Shown: one piece after another, positions 25,453 through 33,702 of the stretch
Position numbering within the stretch: position 1 is the stretch's first letter
Layout: each line of letters opens with the position of its first letter
Notes under the pieces: generated by a model
Seen by the model: only the letters and a program-made list of their open reading frames with translations
Databases searched by the model: none
Told to the model about the DNA's origin: nothing
Source: Lewinellaceae bacterium
Lineage (GTDB): Bacteria > Bacteroidota > Bacteroidia > Chitinophagales > Saprospiraceae
Length of the DNA stretch: 64,000 bases
Assembly: GCA_020636095.1 (NCBI GenBank)
Contig: JACJYN010000006.1
Coordinates: 372,001-436,000, forward strand
Direction: 5' to 3'
Made by a program: the position numbers and the translations under genes

Positions 25453-25650
25453 ACTACTGCCTCGCGCACTAAATAGCGGGGGAATATCGCGGGCTCTTTC
25501 CCCACCATACCTGCTCGGCCGTGGCCTCACGGGCAGGCAGGCTGCGTTGCTCCTCAGTCACGTAGCCCCGCTATGTTTCTTCCTCGCGCCTTGTCTGGCG
25601 GGAAAATAACCTCGCGCTATTCTCCCCTTATTTAATGCCCGAGGCACTAC
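25453..25650. mobile_element. MITE-like element (TAGTGC..CGGGCATTAAAT family) overlapping the protease stop codon
   Basis: The left end (ACTACTGCCTCGCGCACTAAATAGCG) and the right end (its reverse complement reads GTAGTGCCTCGGGCATTAAATA) are inverted repeats of about 35 bp. The interior carries GCTGCGTTGCTCCTC and CTCGCGCCTTG, a core shared with the 31380 family. The TAG of the right end is the stop codon of the tricorn-like protease (25647-25649). A degraded copy is at 57365-57487. Confidence 0.75.
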
Positions 25651-28600
25651 GGCCTGGCCTCTTCCAACTGTTTCAGTAATTCCTGCACCGCCGCCTCCAG
25701 TTGCTGGTCCTTGCCCTGGCTGACCACGCCCGGCTCGTTGGGCACCTTGATATCCGGTTCCAGCTGGTTGTTTTCCAGGTATTCCCCATCGTTGGTGACG
25801 ACGCCCACCTGCGGGATGCCGAATACGAGGTCGCCGGTATGCAGGCGTTCCCACCATACGGCCGTAGCCGTACCGGGCACCGGCATACCGACCAATTTGC
25901 CGATATTGAGCGCTTTGTATGCATAGGGGAACATGTGGGCATCTGAGTAGTTGCTTTCACTCATTAACACCACCGAAGGTTTGTACCATTTGCCCATGGG
26001 CTCGCTGCCCAGGTCCTGTCCGCGCGGCATCATAGTCACGTATTTCTGTCCGCTGAGGAAGGTGGCCAGGTTGTCGTGCAGCCAGCCGCCGCCGTTGAAC
26101 CGGGTATCCACGATCAGGGCTTCCTTGTCGGCGTGGCGGCCCAGCACCTCTTCGTAGACGGTGCGGTAGCTGTCGTCATTCATGCCCCGCACGTGTACGT
26201 AGCCGAGGCGGCCGCCGGAGAGCTCCTCTACGGCTTTGCGGTTGTTTTCAACCCAACGCTGGTAGCGGAGTTCGTTTTCTTCCCCCAGAGAGATGGGTTT
26301 GACCACCTCCTCCCAGCGCTTCTGGCTGGCCGGGTCAAAGAGGGACAGCAGGGTATTCTTGTCCGCCTTGCGGTTGAGGAATTGATAGGGGTTGGCGCCG
26401 GCGGTGATGGCCTGGCCGTCGATCTTTTCAATGATAACGCCCGCCTTTATTTTGGAGTCGTTTTTAGCCACCGGGCTCTTATCCATTACCTCGGTGACCT
26501 TGAGGCCGTCGCCCTGATAGGTAAAGTCATAGAACAGGCCCAGTGCCGCCGTCTGGTCGCCCGTCTCATTTTTAGGGCGGTAACGGGCGCCGGTGTGAGA
26601 AGCGTTCAACTCGCCCAGCATTTCGCTGAGCATATCGGCAAAGTCGTGGTCGTTGTTGATATGGGGCAGGAAGCGGGCGTAGGCTTGCTTGTAGTATTCC
26701 CACTCCACATCGTGCAGGCTGGTTTTGTAGAACTTCTTGTCGACCTGCCGCCAGACGTGCTCGAAGAGGTACTGCCGTTCGGAAGGTTCCTGCAGCACCA
26801 TCTCGCCGCTGATGCTGATGGGCTTGGCCTCGGCCGATTCGATCTCTATTTTTTTGATCTGTCCGTCGGCCAGTACGAAGATGTTCTTTTCTTCCTTATC
26901 GACGATGAATTCGCTGGGCGACTGGCTACCCAGTTTGGCCAGTTTCTTGGTGTCCTTGCTTCGGAGGTCTGTTGTCCACAGATCATAACCCTTTTCAAAT
27001 TTGGTGAGGTAGAACAGCTTCTCTCCGTCATTGGTTACATAGGCATCCGCCATCTGAGAGGAGTGGATAGTCAGGCGTTCCTTGCGGTCCTCAATGCCAT
27101 CCAGTTCCACCTTCACCGGTTTCACCTCTTCCTTTTCCTTTTCCTTTTTCTTGTCCTCCTCCTTTTCCTTGTCTTCGCCTTTCTCTTCTTTTTCTTTTTC
27201 TTTCATCAGTTTGTACTCCTCCTCATTCATCGTGAATTTGTCGTAGGCGTCCTGAGTGAAGAACAGGGCGTAGGCGTCCACTTCGCTACCCCGGCCGGAA
27301 TGGTTTTGCATGCCGTCTCGGTCGGAGAACCAGAGCATCATCTGGCCGTCCATCATCCATTTGGGCCGGCCGGCGCCGTAGCCGCTTTTGGAGAGGTTGG
27401 CCGGTTCTTTGCCTCCTTCGGCACTCACCAGGCCGGCCTGGCTGATCCACTGCTTAGGCTGTAGGAATTCCACCAGGAACCACTTGCCGTCCGGCGACCA
27501 CTCGTAGTACTGGTCGCCATCGGAGTAAGAATAATTTTTATCGCCGCTCAGGATAAGGCGGGTAGCTTTGCTTTCCAGGTTGATTACTTTCAGGGTGGTG
27601 CGTTCTTCCAGGTAAGCCACTTCCTTTCCGTCGGGAGAATAGGCGGGCTGGAACTCTTCCGCCGGGCTGTTCACGACCGCTTTTTCATCGATCAGGGTGG
27701 CGTTGAAGAAATAGGGCTCTTCTTCGCGATGGATGGTAGCCTGGTAAACGTTCCAGCTGCCGTCCCGTTCGCCGGCGTAGAGCAGCGAGCGGCCGTCGGG
27801 GCTGAAGCTGACCGAGCGCTCCTGTTCCGGGGTATTGGTAACCCGGCGGGTGGTGCCTTCGGCAGTGGAGGCTACAAAAACTTCTCCGCGGTGGATGAAC
27901 GCCATCTCCTTGCCATTGGGAGAGAGGGCCATTTCTGAAATATCGCTGTTGGCCTTTACCGTTTGGGCTTCGTTGTAGCGGTCGCCGGTATTGATCCGAA
28001 TGGACACCTTTTGCGGTTCCTGCCCTTCCTTCATGGTGTAGATTTCGCCGTTGAAGTGGAAGCAGAGCGTTCCATTATCACTTACGCTCAGGTAGCGCAC
28101 TGGATGCTGTTCGAATTGGGTCAGCTGCTTTTTCTGGCCGGGATTGTCCAGGGGCATGCGGAAGATATTGAAGTCGCCGGCCTCCTCAGTAAGGTAGTAA
28201 ATGGCCTTTTCGCCGGGTACAAAGACCGGGTTGCGGTCTTCGCCGGCAAAGTCGGTCAACTGACGGTAGCTTTTATCTTTGGTATTATACAGCCACAAGT
28301 CGCGGGTGACGGAGGAAGTGTGGTGCTTCCGGAACTCGTCCTCGTAGCCTTTTCGGTCGTGGTAGACGAGCAGCTGGCCGTCGGCGCTCACCCGGGTATC
28401 CAGGGCCGGCACCGGCAGGGTTTGCTTCGGCATGCCGCCTTCGACGGATACCTGGTAGAGCTCCGGGAGTACGCCGGAAGGGAACTGTACATTGGAGGCA
28501 ATATCCAGCCGGGAGGAGGTGAACAGCACTTCCTTGCCATCGGCGGTAAAGTCGGAGGGGTAATCACCGGCGGAATGGTAGGTCAGGCGTTGGGCCGGCC

Positions 28601-28895
28601 CGCCTTCAGCCGGCATGACGTACACGTCGAAGTTACCGTAGCGGTCGGAAGCAAAGGCGATCTGCTTACCGTCGTGCGACCATACGGGCATGTGGTCATA
28701 GGCCTCGTGCAGGGTTAGCGGGTAGGCCAGGCCGCCCTCGCTGGCCACCCGGTACAGGTCGCCTTTGTAGCTGAATACGATGGCCGTGCCGTCGGGGGAG
28801 ATGGCGGGGTAGCGCATCCAGAGGGGGGCGTCCTGGGCGGATAATATCGTCGTAAGCAACATGGATAGAAACAGGGGGATGATCTTACGTGGCAT
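25647..28895 (-). CDS. Tricorn-like S41 serine protease (PD40 propeller, PDZ, S41)
   Basis: 1,082 residues. Signal peptide MPRKIIPLFLSMLLTTILSAQ. Residues about 25-560 form PD40/TolB-like propeller blades (AISPDGTAIVFSYKGDLYRV, VWSHDGKQIAFASDRYGNFD, SFSPDGRSLLYAGERDG). A highly charged Lys/Glu linker (about 580-620) follows, then a C1-type segment, a PDZ domain (about 780-850, KNDSKIKAGVIIEKIDGQAI) and the S41 catalytic part: EALIVDTRFNGGGWLHDNLA and SESNYSDAHMFPYAYKAL, where Ser984 is the predicted nucleophile. Family members degrade peptides in the periplasm or on the surface. The stop codon lies in the end of a mobile element, so the C-terminus (after LEEARP) may be altered. Confidence 0.92.
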   Translation of the reverse strand: MPRKIIPLFLSMLLTTILSAQDAPLWMRYPAISPDGTAIVFSYKGDLYRVASEGGLAYPLTLHEAYDHMPVWSHDGKQIAFASDRYGNFDVYVMPAEGGPAQRLTYHSAGDYPSDFTADGKEVLFTSSRLDIASNVQFPSGVLPELYQVSVEGGMPKQTLPVPALDTRVSADGQLLVYHDRKGYEDEFRKHHTSSVTRDLWLYNTKDKSYRQLTDFAGEDRNPVFVPGEKAIYYLTEEAGDFNIFRMPLDNPGQKKQLTQFEQHPVRYLSVSDNGTLCFHFNGEIYTMKEGQEPQKVSIRINTGDRYNEAQTVKANSDISEMALSPNGKEMAFIHRGEVFVASTAEGTTRRVTNTPEQERSVSFSPDGRSLLYAGERDGSWNVYQATIHREEEPYFFNATLIDEKAVVNSPAEEFQPAYSPDGKEVAYLEERTTLKVINLESKATRLILSGDKNYSYSDGDQYYEWSPDGKWFLVEFLQPKQWISQAGLVSAEGGKEPANLSKSGYGAGRPKWMMDGQMMLWFSDRDGMQNHSGRGSEVDAYALFFTQDAYDKFTMNEEEYKLMKEKEKEEKGEDKEKEEDKKKEKEKEEVKPVKVELDGIEDRKERLTIHSSQMADAYVTNDGEKLFYLTKFEKGYDLWTTDLRSKDTKKLAKLGSQSPSEFIVDKEEKNIFVLADGQIKKIEIESAEAKPISISGEMVLQEPSERQYLFEHVWRQVDKKFYKTSLHDVEWEYYKQAYARFLPHINNDHDFADMLSEMLGELNASHTGARYRPKNETGDQTAALGLFYDFTYQGDGLKVTEVMDKSPVAKNDSKIKAGVIIEKIDGQAITAGANPYQFLNRKADKNTLLSLFDPASQKRWEEVVKPISLGEENELRYQRWVENNRKAVEELSGGRLGYVHVRGMNDDSYRTVYEEVLGRHADKEALIVDTRFNGGGWLHDNLATFLSGQKYVTMMPRGQDLGSEPMGKWYKPSVVLMSESNYSDAHMFPYAYKALNIGKLVGMPVPGTATAVWWERLHTGDLVFGIPQVGVVTNDGEYLENNQLEPDIKVPNEPGVVSQGKDQQLEAAVQELLKQLEEARP

Positions 28896-28928
28896 TGGTT
28901 CGGTATTTGGTTGTGTTCAAAAGTGGCG

Positions 28929-28958
28929 TAAAGATAGGGAAACCTCTGGATTCGGCAA
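28929..28958 (-). promoter_or_regulatory. Promoter of the tricorn-like protease gene
   Basis: On the minus strand, TTG (28958-28956), 19-nt spacer, TATCTTTA (28936-28929), seven of eight positions of the TAnnTTTG pattern. It lies 34 nt upstream of the ATG. Confidence 0.5.
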
Positions 28959-29189
28959 TTATTTAGGCGGGGGAAGGAATTGCTATTTTGGGTTCATCGT
29001 CAAACAAACTCTACCGGCCCTGGGCTTTATTACAGGAGCAGTAACGTGTCGGAATGGCGCCAGGATATATGGCATGACGGTTATACCTTGACAGAACTAG
29101 ACGTTAATGATTTTTGAAATGTATTGGCAATATTGCGCATCGACCTACTAAAAAATAGGTGTCGTACTTATTTCTTTGCCTGATAGCTC
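28959..29189. other. Intergenic region between divergent genes
   Basis: No convincing frame or structure was seen apart from the flanking promoters. One short segment (GTGTCGGAATGGCGCCAGGAT, near 29047) resembles the GGAATGGCGCC palindromes inside the GGCTACC elements and may be a decayed trace. Confidence 0.35.
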
Positions 29190-29220
29190 TTGGTTTTACC
29201 CCCAACAACCCTTATCTTTG
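29190..29220 (+). promoter_or_regulatory. Promoter of the rplU-rpmA operon
   Basis: TTG at 29190-29192, 20-nt spacer, TATCTTTG at 29213-29220: an exact Bacteroidota -33/-7 pair. Predicted transcript start near 29227, about 38 nt before the L21 start codon. Confidence 0.75.
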
Positions 29221-29264
29221 CCCCTCGATTTGAAAAATCCGTTTACATTACTAAACTTCAACCA

Positions 29265-29573
29265 ATGTTCGCAATCGTAACCATAGCTGGTCAGCAGTTT
29301 AAAGTCGAGGAAGGGCAGGAGCTCTTCGTCCACCAGCTAGAAGCCACGGAAGGGGACAACGTAGCCTTCGACCAGGTTCTCCTGATCGACAAAGACGGCG
29401 ACGTTTCTCTGGGCACGCCGGTGCTGAACGCCAAGGTGAACGCTACCGTACTGGGGCACGCCAAGGGGGATAAAGTACTCGTCTTTAAAAAGAAGCGCCG
29501 CAAGGGCTACCGCAAGAAAAACGGCCACCGCCAGCGCTTCACCAAGATCAAAATTGACAGCATTGCCGTTTAA
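29265..29573 (+). CDS. rplU: Ribosomal protein bL21
   Basis: 102 residues from the ATG at 29265 (MFAIVTIAGQQFKVEEGQ), the standard length. Conserved L21 blocks are present: FAIVTIAGQQFKV, VLLIDKDGDVSLGTPVL, GHAKGDKVLVFKKKRRKGY and KKNGHRQRFTKIKI, the last a basic rRNA-binding region. L21 binds 23S rRNA in the large subunit. The gene precedes rpmA by 142 nt, the usual L21-L27 order. The frame extends upstream, but the ATG chosen matches the family N-terminus. Confidence 0.97.
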   Translation: MFAIVTIAGQQFKVEEGQELFVHQLEATEGDNVAFDQVLLIDKDGDVSLGTPVLNAKVNATVLGHAKGDKVLVFKKKRRKGYRKKNGHRQRFTKIKIDSIAV

Positions 29574-29715
29574 TTCCGGCGTTATTTTTTTCATTAAAAC
29601 TGTTCTTTGACGGATCGTGTGTTTTTGAGCCAACCGGAGGAATGAAATAGCTTAGTATTGTATCATTCGTTTCACAGGCACACTATCTCTCAAAGAAGGG
29701 AAAAATTTTTGAGCA

Positions 29716-30477
29716 ATGGCACATAAGAAAGGTGTAGGTAGTACCGATAACGGCCGGGACAGTAAAGCGAAACGGCTGGGCGTAAAATTGTTTGGCGGCC
29801 AGGAAGCCCGGGCCGGCAATATCCTCGTTCGTCAGCGGGGCACCAAGTTTCACCCCGGTGAGAACGTATACATGGGTAAAGATTTCACATTGCACGCCGC
29901 CGTCGACGGCACCGTGTCTTTCCGCAAGCGCCGCCACGACCGCACTTTCGTGAGCATCGAGCCCAACGGAGAGGTTGTTGTGGAAACCAAGCCCAAGAAG
30001 GATAAGACACCGCCATCCCTGGAGGTGAACGAACCGGTTTTGGAAAGATCAGCTCCGGCCCCCAAGCCGGCAGAGCCGAAGCAGGAGGAAGCTCCCAAAT
30101 CCAAAGCTGCCCCCATCGTAGAGGAGGCCCCGGCGGAAAAAGAAGCTCCTCAAGCAGAAGAGAAGCCGAAAACTTCCAAATCTGAAAAAATCACCTTACC
30201 TTCCGGTAAGAAAGTTAACCAGGATGACCTGAAGCTGGTCGAAGGCATCGGCCCGAAGATCGAGGGCCTGCTGAACGACGCCGGCATCAGCACCTGGCAG
30301 GAACTGGCCGACGCGCCAACGGATAAAGTACAGGCCATCCTCGATGAGGCAGGCCCGCGCTACCGCATGCACGACCCGGCTACCTGGGCCAAGCAGGCCA
30401 GGCTGGCTGCCGACGCCAAGTGGGAAGAACTGGAAACGCTACAAGACAATCTCAAAGGTGGTAAGGAAGTGGATTAA
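29716..30477 (+). CDS. rpmA: Ribosomal protein bL27 with a C-terminal helix-hairpin-helix extension
   Basis: 253 residues, about three times the normal length. Residues 1-90 are a standard L27: MAHKKGVGSTDNGRDSKAKR, GNILVRQRGTKFHPGENVYM, DGTVSFRKRRHDRTFVS. A Pro/Glu/Lys-rich linker (about 95-170) follows. A C-terminal domain (about 170-253) contains DLKLVEGIGPKIEGLLNDAG, a helix-hairpin-helix motif, then ISTWQELADAP and YRMHDPATWAKQARLAADA. Such HhH domains bind nucleic acid non-specifically. Similar extensions occur on some ribosomal proteins of Bacteroidota (known to me mainly for L17 and L21). The extension may contact rRNA or assist assembly. No N-terminal pre-sequence to be cleaved is present. 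Confidence 0.93.
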   Translation: MAHKKGVGSTDNGRDSKAKRLGVKLFGGQEARAGNILVRQRGTKFHPGENVYMGKDFTLHAAVDGTVSFRKRRHDRTFVSIEPNGEVVVETKPKKDKTPPSLEVNEPVLERSAPAPKPAEPKQEEAPKSKAAPIVEEAPAEKEAPQAEEKPKTSKSEKITLPSGKKVNQDDLKLVEGIGPKIEGLLNDAGISTWQELADAPTDKVQAILDEAGPRYRMHDPATWAKQARLAADAKWEELETLQDNLKGGKEVD

Positions 30478-30561
30478 AGACGAGAACTAAAGTCTTCCAC
30501 GCTTTCCCCATCTGGAAAGATACTAAACAATAGTTTTAGTTTTCATAGCTTTATATTTCGG

Positions 30562-30587
30562 GCCCTATCAGTGATAGGGCTTTTTTT
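30562..30587 (+). terminator. Terminator of the rplU-rpmA operon
   Basis: GCCCTATCA and TGATAGGGC form a 9-bp stem with a one-base loop, followed by seven T residues. Confidence 0.85.
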
Positions 30588-30603
30588 ATGGGTTCAGGCT
30601 TCC

Positions 30604-31359
30604 CTACACTCGCTCCAACACATCCCCGGGCAGCCAGCCTTCACTCGTATCCTCCAGTCGCACCTTATTCCAGGCGCCGATGGCATCCAGTATTTCTACA
30701 GAGACGCCTTCGTAGAGTTTTTGAAGCGCTTTGCTATCTTCTTCCGGGGCGGCCCTGAGTTGGGTTTCTTCAACCATAACGACCGCTTTGGTAGTGGAGA
30801 ACTCTTGTTGGTAGCGGCCGTAGGCCAGTAAGAAGGGCAGCAGGCTTAAAACCAGCAGCAGCACCCCCCCGGCCAGTGTCCGTATTTTTCTGCGGCGGAT
30901 GCCGCTCAGCACCGATATGGCAAGGCTGGCGCCGCCCAGCCACAACATGGCCAGGCCCAGAATGCTCCACAGGCGTGTGGAAAAAGTATTCTGTACGGAA
31001 AGCCAGGCCTGGACTACACCCGATTGCTGTATCTTGCCAACCTGGCCCGGCAACCGGGCCTGGGCCAGGCCGAGGTTGTGAAGGGTGTTTTTGTCTTTAG
31101 GATCCAGTTTCAGGGCGCGCTGGTAGTTCAGGATGGCGCGGGCAAATGCCTCTTTGCGGTAGTAGGCGTTGCCAAGATTGTAGTATACCGCTTCGGAATG
31201 ATAGCCTTCCTGCAGGATTTCTTCATATAACTGGATCGCCTGTTCGTATTCCTTCTCCTGGTAAGCCTGATTGGCGGCTTTCAGCGACTGGGCCGGCTGA
31301 GCCAGCAAAGAGAGGGAAGGCAGTAGCCAGATGAGTAAAAGAGCGGTGTTTTTAAGCAT
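30604..31359 (-). CDS. BatE-like TPR and SH3 membrane protein
   Basis: 251 residues from the ATG at 31359; the longer frame begins at a TTG at 31377. Signal or first helix MLKNTALLLIWLLPSLSLLA. TPR repeats follow at about 25-105 (ANQAYQEKEYEQAIQLYEEI, AVYYNLGNAYYRKEAFARAI). Two transmembrane helices cover about 130-185 (LWSILGLAMLWLGGASLAIS, LAGGVLLLVLSLLPFLLAYG), and a bacterial SH3 domain forms the C-terminus (RAAPEEDSKALQKLYEG, VEILDAIGAWNKVRLEDTSEGWLP). This order is that of BatE of the aerotolerance (Bat) operon, but the other bat genes are not here. A mobile element begins 20 nt upstream, so its original promoter or partners may have been displaced. Confidence 0.75.
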   Translation of the reverse strand: MLKNTALLLIWLLPSLSLLAQPAQSLKAANQAYQEKEYEQAIQLYEEILQEGYHSEAVYYNLGNAYYRKEAFARAILNYQRALKLDPKDKNTLHNLGLAQARLPGQVGKIQQSGVVQAWLSVQNTFSTRLWSILGLAMLWLGGASLAISVLSGIRRRKIRTLAGGVLLLVLSLLPFLLAYGRYQQEFSTTKAVVMVEETQLRAAPEEDSKALQKLYEGVSVEILDAIGAWNKVRLEDTSEGWLPGDVLERV

Positions 31360-31379
31360 GTTCGATAAATTTTGCAAGC

Positions 31380-31577
31380 TAGTGCGCCGGGAACGAAATT
31401 CTTAACCAATTCTTTGGGCTCTTTTACGGCCATGCTGCGTTGCTCCTTCCTTCCGTAGCTTAGGCTATGGTCGGTCGTCGCGCCTTGCCTGTCTCCGCCG
31501 GCCATAGCCTTTGGCGACGAGCCGGCCGCAAAACAGCCTCAAATTATTGACCAACAACTTCGTTCCCGGCGCACTAG
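31380..31577. mobile_element. 198-bp MITE-like element (TAGTGCGCCGGG family), copy 1
   Basis: Inverted ends CTAGTGCGCCGGGAACGAA and TTCGTTCCCGGCGCACTAG. The interior contains GCTGCGTTGCTCCTTCC, CGTAGC and CGTCGCGCCTTG, with two GCCATAGCC/GGCTATGG palindromic motifs. It is the reverse complement of the copy at 40093-40290, with only one base difference seen over about 195 bp. An additional TGCGCCGGG follows the right end, forming a 22-bp palindrome across the junction. No gene is encoded. Confidence 0.85.
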
Positions 31578-31602
31578 TGCGCCGGGCTTTGTTATCCCTG
31601 GT

Positions 31603-33594
31603 TCATTCTTCTTCCCTTCCCCCAATCGGTTCTACCCCCTGGGGAGGCGCGGCCGGCAGCTCGGCCCCTTTCTCATCAGGAGGAGCAGGAGCCCCGGCCG
31701 GCCGGGGTAACGCCGCCGGTGAAGGCGGCGCTTTGTCAGGATCGAATAAGTCGGACACACGCATCGGCCGTCGCTCTTTTTCCCAGGAGAAACCCGGCAT
31801 GCGCAGCGCATTGTGGTCGGCTTGTTGCATGGGTTGCATTTCCGCTTTGGGTTCGGTGAAGAATTTGAGCTTTTCCACCTGGTTGTCTCCAAAATAGATC
31901 AGCATCTCACTGCAGATGGTCTTGTTGACCCCTACATAGCCGCCCTCTTCGTCCCGGGCGTAATAGACCGATTCGGCGTTGCCAACCACCGCCATCCGGC
32001 GCAGTTCATTCTCTTCAAAAAAAGCGGTTACGTTCTTGCCTTTAATCTGGTTGAAGAACAATTCGTCCGGCGAGTTGATGATGAACCCGTCGTTGCGCAT
32101 GAAGATCTTGTCGATCTTGCCATCCGCCAGCACCATCAGTACGGTATCGGCGGTAAATTGGGAAGTGTCTGACCAGACGATGGGGTTTTGCCGCAATGGG
32201 AAAAAGTAAAAGGTAGAATCGCTGGATTTGTAAGCCAGGGAATCGGCGACGGCCTGCATGTCACTTTTGTAAATGCGGACATCGTAGTAGGCGAGCAACT
32301 GGCGCGCGCTGTCGCTGGCCACAGAGTCCTCCCGGATGGCCAGCAGCGTATCGGAAACCATGAAGAGGGAGTCGCCTTCAATACTGGTGATAAGCATCGG
32401 CCTGCCCTGGCGCCCGCCGCTGGCTTTGAGGTAATCCGTTTTGCGGTCGTATTCAGCATGTTCGCAGACGATGGTCAGATCGGCGGAAGTATCCCGCCAG
32501 ACCACATTGCCAAAGGCAATGCCCAACCCCTTTTCCTCGCTGTAATCGACCTGGTCGGCCAGCAGAATCTGGGGCGGGTCGCTGATCACCGAACGGCCCC
32601 GGGTTGAATAAGTCTCTTCTTTAGCGTCGTAGGTGATCTCATCGGCGACAATATCCTGTTTTTCATCCTGGTAGCGGGCGTTGCCGGAGAGAAAGGTCTT
32701 ATCATTGGCCTCGTCGTAGCGGATGAAGTCGGCCGTCGCCTGCCGTTCGCCTTCTTCAAAGCGGGCGTTGCCTTCCAGGCTGTAGAGGCTGCGTTTCCCG
32801 TCGTAGCGGATGGTGTCGGCCGTCGCCTGTTGTTCGCCCTTCTGGTATTGGGGGTTTTGAGTAAAAGCGGCGACGTTGTTTTCGGTATCGTAGTAACCGT
32901 CTTCGGTATAGATTTTACTGCTGTCTGTGCTGATGAGGGTGGGCCCGAGGAAAGAAACCACTTTGGATTCGGTGTTGAAGCCCAGGGTGTCGGAGCGCAG
33001 GCTAAATTCCGGATGGACGACGACGACGCTGTCCTTGAAGTAGATTTGCTTTTCCTGGACGTAATAGTAGCCTCGTTTGCTGGTCAGCTGAGTAGAATCC
33101 AACGTAAGTGTGGCGCCATTGGAATAGGTGGCCAACTTTTGAGTGAGGTCGTAGGTAAGCCGGTCGGTAAACAACTTCTGTTCTCCGTTGACCAATATCA
33201 CGTCACCGTACAACTCGGCGATCCGGAGGATTCCGTCGTACATAGCTGAATCGGAGAATATACTGGTGGTGTCTCCCTGTTGAATGAGCACATTACCGGT
33301 AGCGGTGACGTGGGTGTTGTTTCGGATGACGGCCGTATCGCAATACATGTAGACGCTATCCTGCCGCAGTTCCACACTGCCGTTCAGTTTCTGGAAGACG
33401 GTGTCTTTTCTCTGGATGTATTCAAATACATCGGCGTGGTCTACGTCGACTTTGTTTTTCTTCAACGTATCCTGTGCCGGTTTTACCGCCCCTCCGGGGC
33501 GAGGGCTGGGCTTACCGCCGGTTTGAGCAGGCAGGGCGGCGGCGGCGAACAGCAGGCCCAGTAACAGGATGATATATCTTGACAGTAGCTTCAT
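31603..33594 (-). CDS. OstA/LptA-like envelope protein
   Basis: 663 residues with signal peptide (MKLLSRYIILLLGLLFAAAA LPAQ). From about residue 55 to 560 it is built of OstA-like beta-taco repeats, seen as many cycles of the pattern ..ADTIRYDGKRSLYSLEGNAR.. / ..ATADFIRYDEANDKTFLSGN.. / ..DIVADEITYDAKEETYSTRG... The last 80 residues are Pro/Ala-rich. OstA/LptA proteins form the periplasmic bridge for LPS transport. Bacteroidota usually encode a long LptA-like protein of this size, consistent with LPS export. It is a single gene here; the MITE lies just after its stop. Confidence 0.88.
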   Translation of the reverse strand: MKLLSRYIILLLGLLFAAAALPAQTGGKPSPRPGGAVKPAQDTLKKNKVDVDHADVFEYIQRKDTVFQKLNGSVELRQDSVYMYCDTAVIRNNTHVTATGNVLIQQGDTTSIFSDSAMYDGILRIAELYGDVILVNGEQKLFTDRLTYDLTQKLATYSNGATLTLDSTQLTSKRGYYYVQEKQIYFKDSVVVVHPEFSLRSDTLGFNTESKVVSFLGPTLISTDSSKIYTEDGYYDTENNVAAFTQNPQYQKGEQQATADTIRYDGKRSLYSLEGNARFEEGERQATADFIRYDEANDKTFLSGNARYQDEKQDIVADEITYDAKEETYSTRGRSVISDPPQILLADQVDYSEEKGLGIAFGNVVWRDTSADLTIVCEHAEYDRKTDYLKASGGRQGRPMLITSIEGDSLFMVSDTLLAIREDSVASDSARQLLAYYDVRIYKSDMQAVADSLAYKSSDSTFYFFPLRQNPIVWSDTSQFTADTVLMVLADGKIDKIFMRNDGFIINSPDELFFNQIKGKNVTAFFEENELRRMAVVGNAESVYYARDEEGGYVGVNKTICSEMLIYFGDNQVEKLKFFTEPKAEMQPMQQADHNALRMPGFSWEKERRPMRVSDLFDPDKAPPSPAALPRPAGAPAPPDEKGAELPAAPPQGVEPIGGREEE

Positions 33595-33702
33595 TCAGGA
33601 TGCAAACATCTCATTTTCCTGGCAATAAAACGGCCCCTTTCGGCTTTTGTTAGCAGGATTAACCGTTTTTTAACGTGTAAATGTGTATAGGTGAGGGCAC
33701 TT

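Noticed and set aside
26076..27464. 462-codon plus-strand open frame
   Set aside because: It lies antisense inside the tricorn-like protease, whose domains are unmistakable. The translated sequence is low in complexity and reflects the Lys/Glu linker read backwards.
30604..31359. Complete Bat aerotolerance operon
   Set aside because: Only the BatE-like gene is present; the flanking genes are unrelated and a mobile element lies upstream.
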